Program-made: the position numbers and the translations under genes | In this document: positions 1-6,874 of the stretch, one piece after another | Numbering within the stretch: the stretch's first letter is position 1 | Layout: every line of letters begins with the position of its first letter | The notes under the pieces: model-generated | What the model saw: the letters and a program-made list of their open reading frames with translations, nothing else | Databases searched by the model: none | Told to the model about the DNA's origin: nothing | Assembly (NCBI GenBank): GCA_027058735.1 | Contig: JALURZ010000243.1 | Span: 1-21,128, forward strand | Reading direction: 5' to 3' | Length of the DNA: 21,128 nt | Source of the DNA: Hyphomicrobiales bacterium | Lineage (GTDB): Bacteria > Pseudomonadota > Alphaproteobacteria > Rhizobiales > JALURZ01

Positions 1-537
1 CTGCGGATTGAGCACCGCCATCATCAGTTGCGGCCCGCCCGGCGATATCGGCCGCGGCATGATGGTGAGCGGGTCGAATTTGTAATACTGCCCGTCCCAG
101 GAAACCTCTTCCTCGCTCAGAAGTTTCTGCAGCACCTCCAGGGACTCGTTGAACCTGTCCAGGCTCTCCTCCATGGGGACACCCAGCCGCTCCATCTCGA
201 AGGCAAAGGCGCCGCGCCCGACCCCGAGCATCAAGCGCCCCTTGGTGAAGATCTCGGCGGCGATGACTTCGCCGGCGAATATGCGCATGTCATGCAGCGG
301 CAGAACCGCGACCGAGGTGAGGATCTTCACGCGAGCGGTATGCGCCGCGATCAGCGTGGCGAACTGCAGCGGGGCCGGCATCATCAGGATATTCACCAGA
401 TGGTGTTCGGTGATGGAAACCGACTCATAGCCGAGTCTGTCGGCAAGGACCGCCTGTTCGAGCATGTCGTTGAATATGCGCGCGCCGCCATAGGACTTGT
501 CAGGATAATAGGGGCTGAGCTGAATGGTGAATTCCAC
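1..537 (-). CDS. LLM-class flavin-dependent oxidoreductase (luciferase-like), N-terminal part
   Basis: I translated this by hand on the minus strand: 179 codons run open to the window edge, so the C-terminal half or so is missing. The protein begins VEFTIQLSPYYPD and shows luciferase-like monooxygenase features: an EHH motif at about residues 44-46, GRLMLGVGRG at 100-109, and PRPISPGGP at 161-169. Members use reduced FMN or F420 to oxidise small organic substrates in the cytoplasm. The substrate cannot be told from this fragment. The GTG start at 537 fits the usual family N-terminus (M/V-E-F-x-I), and the frame is closed by a TGA further upstream with no ATG between. A purine-rich GCGAG lies just upstream as a weak ribosome site. 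It follows the glutathione transferase gene on the same strand after about 200 bp. Confidence 0.85.
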   Translation of the reverse strand, partial: MEFTIQLSPYYPDKSYGGARIFNDMLEQAVLADRLGYESVSITEHHLVNILMMPAPLQFATLIAAHTARVKILTSVAVLPLHDMRIFAGEVIAAEIFTKGRLMLGVGRGAFAFEMERLGVPMEESLDRFNESLEVLQKLLSEEEVSWDGQYYKFDPLTIMPRPISPGGPQLMMAVLNPQ

Positions 538-735
538 GGATGTCTCGCTCGCAAAGGCCGGGGCGACAGGAGGGTCCAGGGCGACTTTGGCAAACCCCCG
601 GGCAATAGTATACGGGAATCACGGGGGATTATTCGTCTCGCGGCCATATCGGTGCTGCGCGCCGGGCCTGCGGCGGCGCGGCCTGACCCGGCCGGGGGCG
701 TCCGCGCCGCTGGAACGATCCCAAGCCGTGGCTTG

Positions 736-1620
736 TCAGGGCTTGGTTTCAGCCGGTTCCAGTTTGTCCTGGGTTTTGTTTTCAAAATCGCCGGCCTCGT
801 GGCGTTCGCGGAGCTGTTCTTCCAGAGGCCCCGAAACGCGGTTGACCATGCGCCCGCGCCCGACTGCCGCGCGGCGCGCGATCTGCTTCGTCCACCGGTT
901 GACGTGCGTGTAGCTCTTCGCATCGAGGAATTCGGCCGCGTCATAGGCCTTGTTCAGCACCAGCGCGCCATACCACGGCCAGATGGCCATATCGGCGATC
1001 GTGTACTCGTCCGCGCACATATATTCGTTGTCCGCCAGATGCCGGTCGAGCACATCGAGCTGGCGCTTCACTTCCATGGCGTACCGGTCGATTGCATATT
1101 CGAACTTTTCCGGCGCATAGGCGTAAAAATGCCCGAACCCGCCGCCGAGATAGGGCGCGCTGCCCATCTGCCAGAACAGCCAGTTGAGGCATTCGGCCCG
1201 CTTCGCCGGGTCGCCGGGCAAGAACGCGCCGAATTTTTCCGCCAGATAAAGCAGGATCGCGCCGGATTCGAACACCCGTATCGGGGGCGCGGCGCCGTGG
1301 TCCACCATAGCCGGGATCTTGGAGTTGGGATTGATCTCGACAAATCCGCTGGAAAACTGTTCGCCGTCGTTGATCCGGATCAGCCAGGCGTCATATTCCG
1401 CCCCGTCGTGCCCCGCCGCCAGCAGTTCTTCCAGCATCACCGTCACCTTCACGCCGTTGGGTGTCGCGAGTGAATAAAGCTGGATCGGGTGCCGTCCCAC
1501 GGGCAGGTCCCTGTCATGGGTCGCGCCGGCCACCGGGCGGTTGATATTGGCAAACGCGCCACCGCTTTCCATCTCCCATTTCCAGACTTTCGGCGGTGTA
1601 TAGGCGGAGGCGTCATTCAT
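736..1620 (-). CDS. yghU: YghU-type glutathione S-transferase / disulfide-bond oxidoreductase
   Basis: The protein of 294 residues matches the YghU family along its whole length, close to the size of the E. coli protein. Recognisable stretches are the N-terminal extension before the thioredoxin fold, QLYSLATPNG at 47-56, EINPNSKIPA, RVFESGAILLYLAEKFG, GGGFGHFYAYAPEKFEYAI and DEYTIADMAIWPW. The Thr53 and Asn55 of the TPNG turn correspond to the conserved residues that bind the glutathione sulfur in YfcG/YghU proteins, which use two glutathiones and act as disulfide reductases rather than ordinary conjugating enzymes. The start at 1620 was chosen because the family begins there (MNDASAYTPPKVW); the 62 extra upstream codons are low-complexity, basic and unrelated. 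It lies 92 bp downstream of the Doc toxin gene, so read-through is possible but no operon is required. Confidence 0.93.
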   Translation of the reverse strand: MNDASAYTPPKVWKWEMESGGAFANINRPVAGATHDRDLPVGRHPIQLYSLATPNGVKVTVMLEELLAAGHDGAEYDAWLIRINDGEQFSSGFVEINPNSKIPAMVDHGAAPPIRVFESGAILLYLAEKFGAFLPGDPAKRAECLNWLFWQMGSAPYLGGGFGHFYAYAPEKFEYAIDRYAMEVKRQLDVLDRHLADNEYMCADEYTIADMAIWPWYGALVLNKAYDAAEFLDAKSYTHVNRWTKQIARRAAVGRGRMVNRVSGPLEEQLRERHEAGDFENKTQDKLEPAETKP

Positions 1621-1712
1621 GGGGGCGGGATCCCTGTGGTGCGTAAGGCGCGGGCGAACAGGTTTAGCGCAACGGGCGGGGGGATGCACGGGGTGATTTC
1701 GGTCGCCCTGCT

Positions 1713-2120
1713 TTAGCCGCCGGCGACGATATTGGCCGCAATCCACGCGGCCAGATCGTCCTGCGACAGCGTGCCGTCCGCCACGCTCAGCATCGTCAAT
1801 ACACAATCGCCGTCAGACGCCGCCAACTCAAAACCATTGAGCGCCAGAAATAATTCCGCGCACACAAAAGCGGTGCGCTTGTTGCCATCAATGAACGGAT
1901 GGTTTTTGACGATCCCGTAAGCATAAGCCGCCGCCAGCTTCGCTACCCCTTCGCGGCCCGCACGGGCGGGCCTGTCATAGGCAAACATGTTTTGAGGTCG
2001 CGCCAGAGCCGATTCCAGAAGGCTTTTGTCTCTCACGCCCTCAAGGCCGCCATGTTCGGCCAGCTGCTCATCATGGATTGCGACAACGATCTCGTTACGG
2101 ACCCAGAGGATTTCCGTCAT
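1713..2120 (-). CDS. doc: Doc-family (death-on-curing, Fic fold) toxin of a type II toxin-antitoxin module
   Basis: The protein of 135 residues carries the Fic/Doc signature HPFIDGNKRTA at 74-84, with catalytic His74, Asp78, Asn80 and Lys81. Around it is the compact all-helical Doc layout: GGLEGVRDKSLLESALARP near the N-terminus, AAAYAYGIVKN before the motif, and AELFLALNGFEL after it. The best-studied Doc toxin (phage P1) phosphorylates elongation factor Tu and stops translation; this is known for the family and is inferred here. The start codon ATG overlaps the stop of the antitoxin gene in an ATGA, so toxin translation is probably coupled to antitoxin translation. The active site looks intact. 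The partner is an AbrB-fold protein, not the classical Phd. Confidence 0.93.
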   Translation of the reverse strand: MTEILWVRNEIVVAIHDEQLAEHGGLEGVRDKSLLESALARPQNMFAYDRPARAGREGVAKLAAAYAYGIVKNHPFIDGNKRTAFVCAELFLALNGFELAASDGDCVLTMLSVADGTLSQDDLAAWIAANIVAGG

Positions 2121-2338
2121 TTGGCAAGTTCATGCAACACGGCCCGGCGCTTTTTCATGATTTTTCGCGCCACATCCATTTGCTGGCTGAATTCGTCGTC
2201 ATAGGGCGTGATCGTGTAGCCGTCCGGCGTTTCCGTCAGATAGACAAGATCGCCGCTCTCCAAATTCATCCTGTCGCGGATTTCCCGGGGCAAAACCATG
2301 CCCACCGAGTTGCCAATCCTTGTCAGCTTCAGCTTCAT
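2117..2338 (-). CDS. AbrB/MazE/SpoVT-fold antitoxin partner of Doc
   Basis: This small protein of 73 residues begins MKLKLTRIGNSVGMVLPREI, the swapped-hairpin DNA-binding sequence of AbrB/MazE/SpoVT antitoxins. It continues RDRMNLESGDLVYLTETPDGYTITPYDDEF, and residues 50-73 form a charged tail of the kind that usually wraps and blocks the toxin. I chose the start at 2338 because the family begins exactly there. Upstream in-frame codons would add a 13-residue stretch that belongs to the promoter, and AAAAGG lies about 10 bases before this ATG. The gene comes first in the operon and overlaps doc by four bases. Autoregulation through the repeated TACATAT boxes upstream is likely but inferred. 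Confidence 0.9.
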   Translation of the reverse strand: MKLKLTRIGNSVGMVLPREIRDRMNLESGDLVYLTETPDGYTITPYDDEFSQQMDVARKIMKKRRAVLHELAK

Positions 2339-2359
2339 GACCGGGGTGCCTTTTGTAAT

Positions 2360-2401
2360 TACATATATAAAAACCACAAATACATATGTTACTACATATG
2401 T
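2360..2401 (-). promoter_or_regulatory. Promoter/operator of the antitoxin-toxin operon with repeated TACATAT boxes
   Basis: This short A+T-rich stretch, 22 to 63 bases upstream of the antitoxin start, holds TACATATAT at 2360-2368 and TACATATGT at 2381-2389 and 2393-2401. The last two each contain the self-complementary octamer ACATATGT and lie 12 bp apart. Repeated short palindromes over the promoter are the usual operator pattern for autoregulated AbrB/MazE-type antitoxins. No clear -35/-10 pair could be fixed, though TATATA is available as a -10 on the minus strand. Binding by the adjacent antitoxin is inferred. Confidence 0.55.
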
Positions 2402-2418
2402 AGGTGTTTATCAAGCCC

Positions 2419-2445
2419 CACGCGCAGAGGCTAGCCTGGCGCGTG
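2419..2445. other. Hairpin-forming inverted repeat between nuclease gene and toxin-antitoxin promoter
   Basis: Arms CACGCGC (2419-2425) and GCGCGTG (2439-2445) enclose the inner palindrome AGGCTAGCCT (2428-2437). This gives a stable stem with a one-base bulge. It lies just after the nuclease gene and just before the antitoxin promoter, so it could insulate the two transcription units. No T-run follows on either strand, so an intrinsic terminator is not proven. Confidence 0.4.
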
Positions 2446-2463
2446 TAAACCTGAAATTGTGCG

Positions 2464-2485
2464 CATAAACAGGGACCTGTTTATG
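2464..2485. other. Perfect 10+10 bp palindrome overlapping the nuclease stop codon
   Basis: CATAAACAGG at 2464-2473 is followed after two bases by its exact complement CCTGTTTATG at 2476-2485. The right arm covers the last codons of the nuclease gene, whose TAA stop reads from 2483 to 2481. It may be a 3'-end RNA hairpin or a protein-binding dyad. There is no downstream U-tract. Function is unknown. Confidence 0.45.
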
Positions 2486-3551
2486 AGTCCAAGACCGAAT
2501 CTGATGGACTCTCAACCTCGAATTCTTCCAGCAAGAAATCAATGGTGGCAGGATCGCGAAGTTTGCAGACAATATGTGGATTGGCAAATATACCTTTGAA
2601 GGTTTTCGCCTGTGCAGGATCGAACACCTTCTTCCACTCAATCCCCACGACATATTCAGCTAATGTTGGATCGTCCGAATCATGCATCAATCCCGGATGC
2701 TCAAGCGGCTGATCGAACAGCGGGCCATCCGGTGTTTGGAACTCTGAGCCGATCGCTTTTTCGGATGTGACTATGCCGTGTCCGATATAGCCGTTCCCTT
2801 TGTCATAAACGAAAACGTTATCGCCAACGCTCAGTTGATCGAGCGACTTCGAATAAAATTCTCCACCGCCAGCCGCGACAAAGCCATATTGTTTGTAGTC
2901 TTCCCACGATCGGTTTTCATTCAGCCCGGCGTTCACAAATAAGTATCCCGACCAAGGCGGGCGTACCTTTCGTTCGTATCGCTCTTCGACTTCTGACTGA
3001 TCAAGCAGGAAGTTAGTCGTCAACCACTCCTGACCATCTGTTTCAAAGACATTAAAGAACGCTGTGTTGATACTGACGCCGTGTTCTTCAGACAAATATT
3101 CAACAATTCGCCGGGATGCTGGATCAAGTTCGCTTGCAACAATCAACATTGAGTGCGATCCATTGAGCCTTTCGGGAATCCGTTCGCCAAAATGGTCCTG
3201 AAACACAATTGTTAAACGTTTCTGATGATACCGCTCCGCCATTTCATAAATTTGAGGTGTAACCAACGTTCGAATCCATGAACCATAGTCCAACACCTGC
3301 GCCACGATATCGCGCGGTGTCCGATCCTTTTTTAGTTCTATTGCGATCAACCCACCTGTCCGATCAAGCGCCAGAAGATCAATATATTTCCCATGGTCAG
3401 TGGAAACTTGCCGCCCGATGATAACGGCATCCAAACCCAATAATCCCGGATCATTTGCAACCCATTCTTCAATGAGACTTTCTTTGGAAAGTGCTCGCGC
3501 CTGCGCTTTCACAAGTTTCCCGTTTTCCACTTTGAAAAGATTGCTCATCAT
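2481..3551 (-). CDS. PD-(D/E)xK nuclease (DUF91/NucS-like) fused to a probable EVE/PUA-like domain
   Basis: The 356-residue protein has two parts. Residues 25-100 read as a PD-(D/E)xK nuclease core: a helix LIEEWVANDP, then YIDLLALDRTGGLIAIELKK with Asp58, Glu72 and Lys74 as the catalytic D...ExK, then Q85xxxY89 in AQVLDYGSW, a motif of RecB/DUF91-type nucleases. Residues 200-332 look like an EVE/PUA-superfamily fold: WSGYLFVNAG, a Trp at 216, QYGFVAAGGG, LSVGDNVFVYDKGNGYIGHGIV, then YVVGIEWKKVF and FANPHIVCKL. EVE-like domains bind modified bases in DNA, so the combination suggests a modification-dependent (type IV-like) restriction enzyme; this function is inferred. The gene is clearly richer in A+T than its neighbours, which suggests transfer. 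ATG at 3551 has AGGG five bases upstream; the next ATG (3548) is equally possible. The EVE assignment is less sure than the nuclease. Confidence 0.72.
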   Translation of the reverse strand: MMSNLFKVENGKLVKAQARALSKESLIEEWVANDPGLLGLDAVIIGRQVSTDHGKYIDLLALDRTGGLIAIELKKDRTPRDIVAQVLDYGSWIRTLVTPQIYEMAERYHQKRLTIVFQDHFGERIPERLNGSHSMLIVASELDPASRRIVEYLSEEHGVSINTAFFNVFETDGQEWLTTNFLLDQSEVEERYERKVRPPWSGYLFVNAGLNENRSWEDYKQYGFVAAGGGEFYSKSLDQLSVGDNVFVYDKGNGYIGHGIVTSEKAIGSEFQTPDGPLFDQPLEHPGLMHDSDDPTLAEYVVGIEWKKVFDPAQAKTFKGIFANPHIVCKLRDPATIDFLLEEFEVESPSDSVLDS

Positions 3552-3580
3552 TTGGCCCTGTCATAATTCATTCTTTTTAA

Positions 3581-4108
3581 TCACCCCACCCGCACCTCAA
3601 ACACACATTCCCCCCCGCCCTCATTCGCGCAGCGGGTTTCTTCGCAGGTTAGCGTGTGCGGGCCGTCTGTGCTTTCGCCGGCGACCCAGGCGAGTGCGCC
3701 GGGGAAGCAGCCGGTGAAGAGGTAGCAGAGCTTGCCGGGCCGGTTTTCGGCGTTGCCGAGCACGAAGCAGGAGTTTTTCACCCGCACCTCGCCGCAGCCG
3801 GTTTCCGGGTCGATCGATCCGCCGTCGAACTGCGCCCAGCCGCGTTGCGACAGGCGTTTGAGATAGTGGTGGAAGACCGCCATGCCGGTGAGGCCGTGGA
3901 CCTTTGCCTCGTGCGCGCACCAGCTATGGGCGGATTTGTGGCCCGAGGCGTAGAGTTGCCGGGCATAGGCCGCCCGGCCGATGGCGTCCTCGACGACGTT
4001 CTGGTTGTTGATGAAAAAATGCCGCGGCAGATAGATCATGGGCAGGCCGTCAGTGGTCCAGATGCCGGTTTTTTCATCCACGTCGATGGGAACCTGCGGA
4101 TCGCCCAT
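3581..4108 (-). CDS. V4R-domain protein (DUF5943-like), partner of the M19-like dipeptidase
   Basis: The 175-residue protein ends in a V4R (4-vinyl reductase-like) small-molecule/metal-binding domain. The tell-tale part is residues 128-171: LCYLFTGCFPGALAWVAGES, then TLTCEETRCANEGGGECVFEV, with Cys155, Cys160 and Cys168 in the usual C-x4-C-x7-C ligand pattern. More cysteines at 64, 105, 114, 128 and 134 are compatible with a metal site or redox chemistry. The N-terminal half (residues 1-110) has no domain I can name beyond WCAHEAKVHGLTGMAVFHHYL. It starts three bases after the stop of the dipeptidase-like gene, with a G-rich ribosome site inside that gene's end, so the two are co-translated. 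I recall this pair also sitting next to dimethylglycine demethylase genes in Pseudomonas, which needs checking. The biochemical role is unknown. Confidence 0.75.
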   Translation of the reverse strand: MGDPQVPIDVDEKTGIWTTDGLPMIYLPRHFFINNQNVVEDAIGRAAYARQLYASGHKSAHSWCAHEAKVHGLTGMAVFHHYLKRLSQRGWAQFDGGSIDPETGCGEVRVKNSCFVLGNAENRPGKLCYLFTGCFPGALAWVAGESTDGPHTLTCEETRCANEGGGECVFEVRVG

Positions 4109-4111
4109 GGC

Positions 4112-5092
4112 CTATTCCCCCCACACATCGCCAAGCAGGCGCAGCCAGTTTTCGCCCAGCACCTTGCGCATGCGCGCCTCGCTCCAGCGCGCGCGCGCCA
4201 TGGCCGCCGTCAGGTTGGGATAATCGCTTAAGCTTCGGATGCCTTCCGGGTTGGTGATGTCGCCAAAGTCCGTCAGTTTGCGCCCGGTGCCCTTGTCATG
4301 GGTGATCCAGCGGAAAAATTCCGCATCATAGCCTTGGGTGAAATCGGTGCCGAAGCCGACCGCGTCCTCGCCCGCGATATTGATGACATAGTCCATGGCT
4401 TCCACATAATCGTCCACGGTCGCCTTCGGCCCCTTCTTCAGGAAGGCCGGAAACATGGTGACGCCGATGAACCCGCCCTTGTCGGCGATGAACCTGAGCT
4501 GTTCGTCGGATTTGTTGCGCGCATGCTCTTTCAGGCCCGACGGCAGGCAATGGCTGTAGGCGACGGGCTTCTTCGAGGCCTCGATCACATCATGCGAGGT
4601 TACAGCCCCCACGTGGGAGAGATCGCAAAGAACGCCCACCCGGTTCATTTCGCCCACCAGGTCATGGCCGAAATCGGACAATCCGCTGTCGGTGCTCTCA
4701 TAACATCCGCTGCCCGCCAGATTCTGCGTATTATAGGTGATCTGCGCGATGCCGACGCCCGCATCCTTGAAAATCTCGACAAAGCCCAGATCGTCCTCAT
4801 AGGCCGACGTATTCTGGAAACCCAGAACGATGGCGGTCTTGCCGTCGATCTTGGCCTGGCGGATATCGGCGATGCTGCGCGCCTTGACGATGAGATCCCC
4901 GTGATCGCGGAACCACTCGTTCCAGCGCGCGATATTGACCATGGTGTCGCGAAAGTTCTCCCACACGCAGCACGTGCAGTTGGCCGCCGTCAACCCGCCC
5001 TTGCGCATGTCCCTGAACACATCGTGGCTCCAGCGCGAAACCACCAGCCCATCGAAGATGACGGCCTCATCATGGAGTTCATCGGCGTTCAT
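4112..5092 (-). CDS. Membrane-dipeptidase (peptidase M19) family protein with an altered metal site
   Basis: The 326-residue protein has the M19 TIM-barrel pattern: MRKGGLTAANCT near residue 30, TAIVLGFQNT at 86-95, CDLSHVG at 156-162, PVAYSHCLPSG at 176-186, and FGTDFTQG at 247-254. His160, His181 and Asp250 match conserved ligand and catalytic positions. However, the usual N-terminal HxD ligand pair (DGHxD in true dipeptidases) reads DGLVVS here at 14-19, and the metal-bridging Glu is replaced by Gln93. The active site therefore cannot be a standard binuclear zinc centre. The start at 5092 has a strong AAAGGGGGG ribosome site; the 27 codons before it are low-complexity. There is no signal peptide, so it acts in the cytoplasm, unlike the animal membrane enzyme. 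It leads a two-gene operon with the V4R protein. The substrate is unknown; classical dipeptide hydrolysis should not be assumed. Confidence 0.88.
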   Translation of the reverse strand: MNADELHDEAVIFDGLVVSRWSHDVFRDMRKGGLTAANCTCCVWENFRDTMVNIARWNEWFRDHGDLIVKARSIADIRQAKIDGKTAIVLGFQNTSAYEDDLGFVEIFKDAGVGIAQITYNTQNLAGSGCYESTDSGLSDFGHDLVGEMNRVGVLCDLSHVGAVTSHDVIEASKKPVAYSHCLPSGLKEHARNKSDEQLRFIADKGGFIGVTMFPAFLKKGPKATVDDYVEAMDYVINIAGEDAVGFGTDFTQGYDAEFFRWITHDKGTGRKLTDFGDITNPEGIRSLSDYPNLTAAMARARWSEARMRKVLGENWLRLLGDVWGE

Positions 5093-5296
5093 GAATTCCC
5101 CCCTTTCGCGCGGGCGTCGCCGCGTATCTTTTGCCTGTCGCGGCCAGTATAGCGCCTTGCGGGCCGAACCCAAGCGCAGGCCCGGATTTTTCCAGCGGCG
5201 GCACGGCGCGCGCGTGACAAACCCGGGCCGGTTCGCTTAGATTTGGCCCCGGTGAACAGACCAGATTGGCCCGTCCAGACGATCGAGGTGCCGCCC

Positions 5297-6682
5297 ATGA
5301 CCCGCCATGATTGCCGCAACGTACCCGTTTCCCACCACGACCAGAGCGCCATCGACCGGCTCGATGGGTTGCTGGAGGACAGCCTGGCGTTTGCCGGCGA
5401 TCCCGTTGCCGGGGCGGACGCGCTGCTGGCTGAACACCCCGATTTCATCATGGGGCACTGCTTCAAGGCGGGTCTGCTGACCCAGTCCATGGAGGTGCGG
5501 ATCTATGATGAGATGGTCAGCAGCGTCGAAGCGGCGGAAAAACTGGCGCCAAACGCAAATGAGCGCGAGCGCGGCCACATAGCGGCGGTGCGCGCCTGGA
5601 TCGACGGCGATTTCTCGCTCGCCGTGCAGCACTGGGAAGAGGTGGTGATCGCCTGTCCTCATGATCTTCTGGCGTTGCAGCTGGTGCATCTGAGCGATGT
5701 GCTGCTGGGAGATACGCTCGGCCAGCGCGATTCGGTCGCGCGGGTCTTTCCGCTGTGGGATGAAGACATGCCCGGATATGAATTCGTGCTCGGGCTGTAT
5801 TCCTTCGGGCTGGAGGAGAACCGCGATTTCTCCCGCGCCGAGGAACTGGGCCGGCGGGCGGTGGCCATGCGCCCGGCCCACCCTTATGCCATTCATGCGG
5901 TCGCCCATGTGCTGGAAATGTCGGGGCGCCAGTCCGGCGGCATCTGGTGGATGACCAGCCGCACGGCTGACTGGGCCGACAGCAATTTCGACAACCACCT
6001 GTGGTGGCACCTGGCGCTGTTTCACCTTGACCTCAACCAGATCGACACGGTTTTGTCCATCTATGACAACCATTTGCGCCAGCGCGACCATATCGGCGAC
6101 AAATATTCCGAACTGGATTCGGCCGCCTTGCTGTGGCGGCTCAATCTGCTGGGCATCGATGTTGGCGCGCGCTGGCGCGAACTGGCCGACAGTTGGGAAC
6201 CCTCCGCGACCGACACCTTGTATGCGTTCAACGATGTGCATGCCATGATGACCTTCGTCTCCGACAACCGCACGCAGGCCGCCAGCAGGCTGCTCAACGC
6301 CAATGAACGCTATGTGGACCATGCGACCGACGCCAATGCGGCGATGAGCCGGATTATCGGCCTGCCTTTTTCGCGGGCGTTGCAGGCCTTTGCCGCCGGC
6401 CGATATGACGAATGCGTCGATACCATGATCCCGGTCCGCTACCGCACCCACCGGCTGGGGGGCAGCGCCGCCCAGCGCGACATTATCGGCTGGACCCTGC
6501 TGGAGGCGGCCCTGCGTGCCAAACGCTACCGGCTTGCCCTCGCGCTCGCCCATGAGCGCTGCGGCACCAAGCCAACCAGCCCGCAGAACTGGAACTTCGT
6601 CGCCCGCGCCCATAAGGGCCTGGGCAATGACGCACTGGCGGGCAAGGCCGAAGCCAGGGCGGAGTCGCTGATCGCCGCCTGA
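5297..6682 (+). CDS. TTC38-family tetratricopeptide-repeat protein
   Basis: This 461-residue soluble protein resembles the TTC38 (tetratricopeptide repeat 38) family along its length. Matching signatures are DFIMGHCFKAGLL near the N-terminus, DSVARVFPLWDEDMPGYEFVLGLYSFGLEE in the middle, AHPYAIHAVAHVLEM, HLWWHLALFHLD, IYDNHLRQ, and near the end GLPFSRALQAFAAGRYDECVD and PVRYRTHRLGGSAAQRDI. These are helical-hairpin repeats used for protein binding. No enzymatic site is evident and no partner is known to me. The start at 5297 was chosen for GAGGTG six bases upstream; a start 18 codons earlier is possible but poorly supported. It is divergent from the M19/V4R operon across about 200 bp. The length is near that of the animal TTC38 protein, and bacterial members are of unknown function. 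Confidence 0.87.
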   Translation: MTRHDCRNVPVSHHDQSAIDRLDGLLEDSLAFAGDPVAGADALLAEHPDFIMGHCFKAGLLTQSMEVRIYDEMVSSVEAAEKLAPNANERERGHIAAVRAWIDGDFSLAVQHWEEVVIACPHDLLALQLVHLSDVLLGDTLGQRDSVARVFPLWDEDMPGYEFVLGLYSFGLEENRDFSRAEELGRRAVAMRPAHPYAIHAVAHVLEMSGRQSGGIWWMTSRTADWADSNFDNHLWWHLALFHLDLNQIDTVLSIYDNHLRQRDHIGDKYSELDSAALLWRLNLLGIDVGARWRELADSWEPSATDTLYAFNDVHAMMTFVSDNRTQAASRLLNANERYVDHATDANAAMSRIIGLPFSRALQAFAAGRYDECVDTMIPVRYRTHRLGGSAAQRDIIGWTLLEAALRAKRYRLALALAHERCGTKPTSPQNWNFVARAHKGLGNDALAGKAEARAESLIAA

Positions 6683-6751
6683 TTCCCGCGCTGCGCTGTT
6701 GAAACCGTCAGCCCGTCCCGTGGCGCCGCTGCGCCGCGGCGGAACCGGCCT

Positions 6752-6803
6752 TTTGAACTTTTTTCGCGATGGCGCGTCTCATGGACACGGACAGCGGGCC
6801 GGG
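6752..6803 (+). repeat. Upstream box, copy 1 of a duplicated noncoding segment
   Basis: This stretch, about 70 bases before the first glycine-rich gene, is nearly identical to 7355-7407 before the second. The core GGCGCGTCTCATGGACACGG plus the following 12 bases is unchanged, and differences are a one-base indel near the T-run and single changes at the edges. It begins with a TTGAAC that could act as a -35. It is part of a tandem duplication of about 600 bp and the best candidate for the shared promoter or regulatory site of both genes. Confidence 0.7.
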
Positions 6804-6874
6804 ATGTGCTATATGGTCGTTCCATTGACCTCCGGCGATCTTGGCAGACGGGAAATCTTGCAAGGAGAAGAATA

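Noticed and set aside
721..746. Inverted repeat CCAAGCC/GGCTTGG at the yghU stop codon as a terminator
   Set aside because: On the coding strand it is not followed by a T-run, and the stem includes the end of the coding sequence; too weak to list as a terminator.
28..1473. Plus-strand reading frame of 481 codons
   Set aside because: It is antisense to the luciferase-like oxidoreductase and the YghU transferase, both of which have clear family motifs; its own product is Arg/His-rich with no domain.
5237..6613. Minus-strand reading frame of 458 codons
   Set aside because: It is the complement of the TTC38-family gene, which matches its family throughout; the antisense product is rich in Gln, His and Gly with no motif.
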